A stretch of DNA of 64,000 nucleotides from Bacteroidota bacterium (lineage in GTDB: Bacteria > Bacteroidota > Rhodothermia > Balneolales > HLUCCA01). The translations under genes and the position numbers were made by a program. The notes below the pieces were generated by a model that worked only from the letters and a program-made list of their open reading frames with translations, did no database searches and was not told the origin of the DNA. Positions 61,227 through 64,000 of this stretch are shown piece after piece (the stretch's first letter is position 1; each line of letters begins with the position of its first letter). The stretch covers positions 124,001 to 188,000 of the forward strand of contig JAFIEZ010000008.1 in assembly GCA_020832235.1 (NCBI GenBank). The letters run 5' to 3'.

Positions 61227-64000
61227 ATGCGGTACCCAGTATTATATAGCTTGTTCATCCTTTCAACGTGGTTGTTTGTCCTGATCCCACTATCAGCAGT
61301 TCAGGCACAGACCCCTGATCCACCGGTATTTTCACACGAGTCCGGACTATATCGAGAGACCATCCAGCTACGTATCAGTCACCCCGACCCCAACATACGT
61401 ATTTATGTCAGCTTCGGCCCTGAAATCCCGCAGATATCTCCAGAATACCTGTTCACAGATCCCATTCAAATATCAGACCGTTCCGACGAGCCAAATTACT
61501 GGTCGAACATCCCTACCAACACACCAGACGCATCCTTCTTCAGGTTTGAACCTCCCCGTACTACGATACCCAAAGCAACCGTGGTACGTGCCATAGCCGT
61601 TAATGCGGCCGGACAGCTGTCGGAGGTGGTCACAAAAACATACTGGGTGCATCCGGATAAATCCTTTCGGTTTCATACGCCCGTAATTTCAGTAGTGGCA
61701 ACCTACGATGACTTTTTCAGTCATGAACGGGGAATATACGTGCCCGGAGTGCATGCAGAACCCGGTAATATTCAGCGGGGTAATTTCGAAATGCGAGGCG
61801 TGGAGTGGGAACGTCCCGGCGTATTCACGATGATAGATTCATCGGGGGCACATATGCACACCCAGCAGGTAGGATATCGGATACATGGAGGATGGTCGAG
61901 GCATTTTCCATCAAAATCATTGCGTATTTATGCCCGAAATGCCTACGAAGACCGCATTATGCCGGTAGAACTTTTCCCGGGAGAGGGCGTGCAGCCTTAC
62001 CGGCGTTTTCTGTTACGGGCCTTTGGCAATGACCAGGGGCGCGGACTGCTGCGCGATCCGCTTGCTCAGCACCTGGTTGCACATCTATCGTTCGACACAC
62101 AGGGCTATCACGCCGCGGTGGTGTACATTAACGGCGAGTATTGGGGTATGAAGAACATCCGCGACCGGTATACCCGCCATTTTTTAGAGCGTGTTCACGG
62201 GGTGAACCCGGATCATGTGAGCATTTTGGAAATTGATGCTGAAGTTAAAGACGGCACCAACGAGCACTATCTGGAAATGCGTGATTATGCCGTTACCATG
62301 GATCTTTCTGTCGACGAACACTTCGAATGGATGGCCTCCCGAATGGATATGCAAAATTTTATTGAATATGTGGCTTCGCAGATTGTTTTAGCCAATAACG
62401 ATTGGCCGCATAATAATATCGACTTCTGGAGATACGATGGTGAAACTGCAGACGGCGTTCGAGATGGTCGGTGGCGCTGGCTAATGTTCGATATTGATCG
62501 GTCGTTCGGATTGGGTTCAAGTGTAAATACCAACATGTTAAACTGGTTGATGGCTGAGCGAAATCATAACGGCGATGCGTGGCCCAATCTGCTTTTTCGA
62601 AACCTTATTGAAAATGAAGGCTTTCGAAATGACCTGATTAACACGGTGATGGATTTGCTGAACACCACCTTTCAACCGGAATATGTTATATCGAAACTGG
62701 ATAGCCTGGCCGCCATTATAGAGCCGGAGGTTCCTCGTCACATTCAGCGCTGGCAGCGACCAACCAGCACGGTTTCCTGGTACAATACCCTTTTTGCCAT
62801 GCGGAATTATGCAGAACAGCGTCCGTCCAGAGTAACAGGTCATTTAAGCGGCCGTTTCGATACTGGTGACACCGCCGTTCTTAACCTCTACGCAGATGCT
62901 TCTTACGGAGGGTATATTCTGCTTAATTACATGCCCGTCTATGACGGCAGACCGGGTATTTCAGCCTCGAATGGCTGGTGGAGCGGACAATATTTTGAAC
63001 AGATACCCGTGCGCTTACAGGCTCAGCCTATGCCGGGATATCGCTTCGAACATTGGGTGATTTCTGATTCAACATCAAACAATACCACGGTGCGTATCGA
63101 ACCTGAGCTTCAGTTTGAGGTACGTTCTGGAACGAAAGTACAAGCTGTTTTTGCAGAATCTGATGACGTTCCGACAGAGAGCCTTCCGGTAATTCTCGCC
63201 GAGGAGCCATATGTAATGAATTATTGGCCCGAACAGGTTGATAGTCTGGATGCAGATGAAGCGTTATTCTTCGTGTATATGAACCAAACCGATCCCCTCA
63301 TAACTGCTGAAATCTCGGGCATTACCTCGGGAGATTTCAATCTGGATAGCCGAACCAGAGTTGTAAGCCTCGGAGAAGACGGCTTCGCGTTTATTAATAC
63401 CAGTAATCTGGAGGGAAATCCAGGCTATCCCGGGACCAGGCTCGGCGGGGCAATTTTGCCGGTAGATACGCGTGGCAAGAACAGTGTAGCCATCGACTGG
63501 ATCGCAGGAACTGTATATTCGAATTCGCGCATATATAATCTCAGGCTTCAGTATAGAATCGGCACAGATAGCGTATTTCAAGATGTGTTGGATGATCAGG
63601 GGAACCCTGTTGAATATGAAAGGAACGACCAGGACGGACATCGGGAGGTTATGCCTACGGCCTATCTGCCTCAAGAGGCTTTAAATCAGCCTTATGTTGA
63701 GCTGTTCTGGCGTTATTATCACACAGGTGAGCGCATCAGCGAAGAAAGTGGTCAGCGCAGTAAGCTGGCAATACATGCCATGCAGATACACTCCGGAACC
63801 ACTTCTGTTCCAAATGAGGAGCTTCCATCCAGTATTAGCCTGCAGGCATTTCCCAATCCATTTAACAGTCAGACAACCATAGAAATTATCTCGGAACATG
63901 CACAGGATATCCATCTGCAGGTGTTTGATCTCATGGGGCGCAGGGTAAATACGCTCTTTAATGGAAGTATGCAACCTGGGATGCGCTCTTTCACGTGGGA
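61227..64000 (+). CDS. CotH-kinase-family secreted protein with type IX sorting domain (3' end outside window)
   Basis: The frame is open from an ATG at 61227 to the right edge, at least 924 residues. It has a signal peptide (about 1-28, ending VQAQ), an N-terminal chitobiase/hexosaminidase C-terminal-like beta domain (PVFSHESGLYRETIQLRIS), then the CotH kinase core with GYRIHGGWSRHFPSKSLRIY, INGEYWGMKNIRDRY and the metal-binding MFDIDRSFG. Beta-sandwich regions follow. The C-terminus shows a Por-secretion signal, LQAFPNPFNSQTTIEI and LMGRRVNTLFNGSMQPGM, cut by the window end. CotH proteins phosphorylate partner proteins; here it would be exported through the type IX system to the surface. 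Confidence 0.92.
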   Translation, partial: MRYPVLYSLFILSTWLFVLIPLSAVQAQTPDPPVFSHESGLYRETIQLRISHPDPNIRIYVSFGPEIPQISPEYLFTDPIQISDRSDEPNYWSNIPTNTPDASFFRFEPPRTTIPKATVVRAIAVNAAGQLSEVVTKTYWVHPDKSFRFHTPVISVVATYDDFFSHERGIYVPGVHAEPGNIQRGNFEMRGVEWERPGVFTMIDSSGAHMHTQQVGYRIHGGWSRHFPSKSLRIYARNAYEDRIMPVELFPGEGVQPYRRFLLRAFGNDQGRGLLRDPLAQHLVAHLSFDTQGYHAAVVYINGEYWGMKNIRDRYTRHFLERVHGVNPDHVSILEIDAEVKDGTNEHYLEMRDYAVTMDLSVDEHFEWMASRMDMQNFIEYVASQIVLANNDWPHNNIDFWRYDGETADGVRDGRWRWLMFDIDRSFGLGSSVNTNMLNWLMAERNHNGDAWPNLLFRNLIENEGFRNDLINTVMDLLNTTFQPEYVISKLDSLAAIIEPEVPRHIQRWQRPTSTVSWYNTLFAMRNYAEQRPSRVTGHLSGRFDTGDTAVLNLYADASYGGYILLNYMPVYDGRPGISASNGWWSGQYFEQIPVRLQAQPMPGYRFEHWVISDSTSNNTTVRIEPELQFEVRSGTKVQAVFAESDDVPTESLPVILAEEPYVMNYWPEQVDSLDADEALFFVYMNQTDPLITAEISGITSGDFNLDSRTRVVSLGEDGFAFINTSNLEGNPGYPGTRLGGAILPVDTRGKNSVAIDWIAGTVYSNSRIYNLRLQYRIGTDSVFQDVLDDQGNPVEYERNDQDGHREVMPTAYLPQEALNQPYVELFWRYYHTGERISEESGQRSKLAIHAMQIHSGTTSVPNEELPSSISLQAFPNPFNSQTTIEIISEHAQDIHLQVFDLMGRRVNTLFNGSMQPGMRSFTW

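Overview
The window looks like chromosome of a Gram-negative heterotroph from the Bacteroidota/Rhodothermota/Balneolota side of the tree. The reasons are a C-terminal Por-secretion (type IX) sorting domain on a CotH protein at the right edge, several outer-membrane or lipoprotein-type exported proteins, a Bacteroidota-style ECF sigma factor, a DUF1343/NamZ protein and many starts without a clear Shine-Dalgarno. The precise genus cannot be read from the sequence. No phage, plasmid, CRISPR array or intact insertion sequence was seen.

Layout. 1-365: 3' end of a Fic-family gene. 488-10499: overlapping recC-recB-recD operon encoding a complete RecBCD helicase-nuclease, with long hydrophilic low-complexity inserts in all three subunits. 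10.8-14.2 kb: visibly AT-richer two-component island, a stand-alone receiver that has lost its phospho-acceptor Asp plus a GAF-PAS-PAS-PAS hybrid kinase. 14.2-17.5 kb: a DoxX-like protein, tRNA-Arg(UCG), and an accessory stretch with gene remnants (G8-like fragment, orphan signal peptide, antiporter tail). 17.5-25.3 kb: two converging arms of sugar genes (GT4 and a GH13 sucrose/glucosylglycerate phosphorylase on +; M20-like protein, glucosyl-3-phosphoglycerate synthase, GT4 and HAD phosphatase on -), best read as synthesis and turnover of glucosylglycerate-type compatible solutes. 25.7-27.0 kb: GAF-SpoIIE phosphatase.

27.2-40.1 kb is a hexuronate utilisation locus: TRAP transporter (DctP, DctQ, DctM), tagaturonate epimerase, mannonate oxidoreductase (SDR), mannonate dehydratase UxuA, KDPG aldolase, KDG kinase, uronate isomerase UxaC, then an ECF sigma factor and a LacI regulator. 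Together these take galacturonate or glucuronate to pyruvate and glyceraldehyde 3-phosphate. Three near-palindromic TTAACCGGTTAA-like sites lie in front of the aldolase and around a promoter upstream of the sigma gene; that promoter also seems able to make a short, hairpin-terminated RNA of about 100 nt. Downstream of the sigma gene there is no FecR anti-sigma, only a small protein and a broken lipoprotein gene.

40.2-64.0 kb holds an ATP-grasp protein, a chemoreceptor-porin-PstS-like trio, an alpha/beta hydrolase, a TPR histidine-kinase-like protein whose dimerisation domain appears deleted, a CoA-transferase, a BASS transporter, a 130-bp nested inverted repeat, small membrane proteins (TM2, DUF2752, DUF4870-like), an M48 peptidase, NamZ/DUF1343, fasciclin, QueA, N-acyl-D-amino-acid deacylase, a Tat-exported metallophosphoesterase, a serine beta-lactamase-like hydrolase, a 59-bp tandem repeat, and the CotH/T9SS protein that runs off the right end.

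The observations most worth checking are the short-RNA/operator arrangement at 37.58-37.75 kb, the D-to-G receiver, the histidine kinase deletion, the M20-like protein without its Glu pair inside a compatible-solute operon, and the 130-bp nested inverted repeat.
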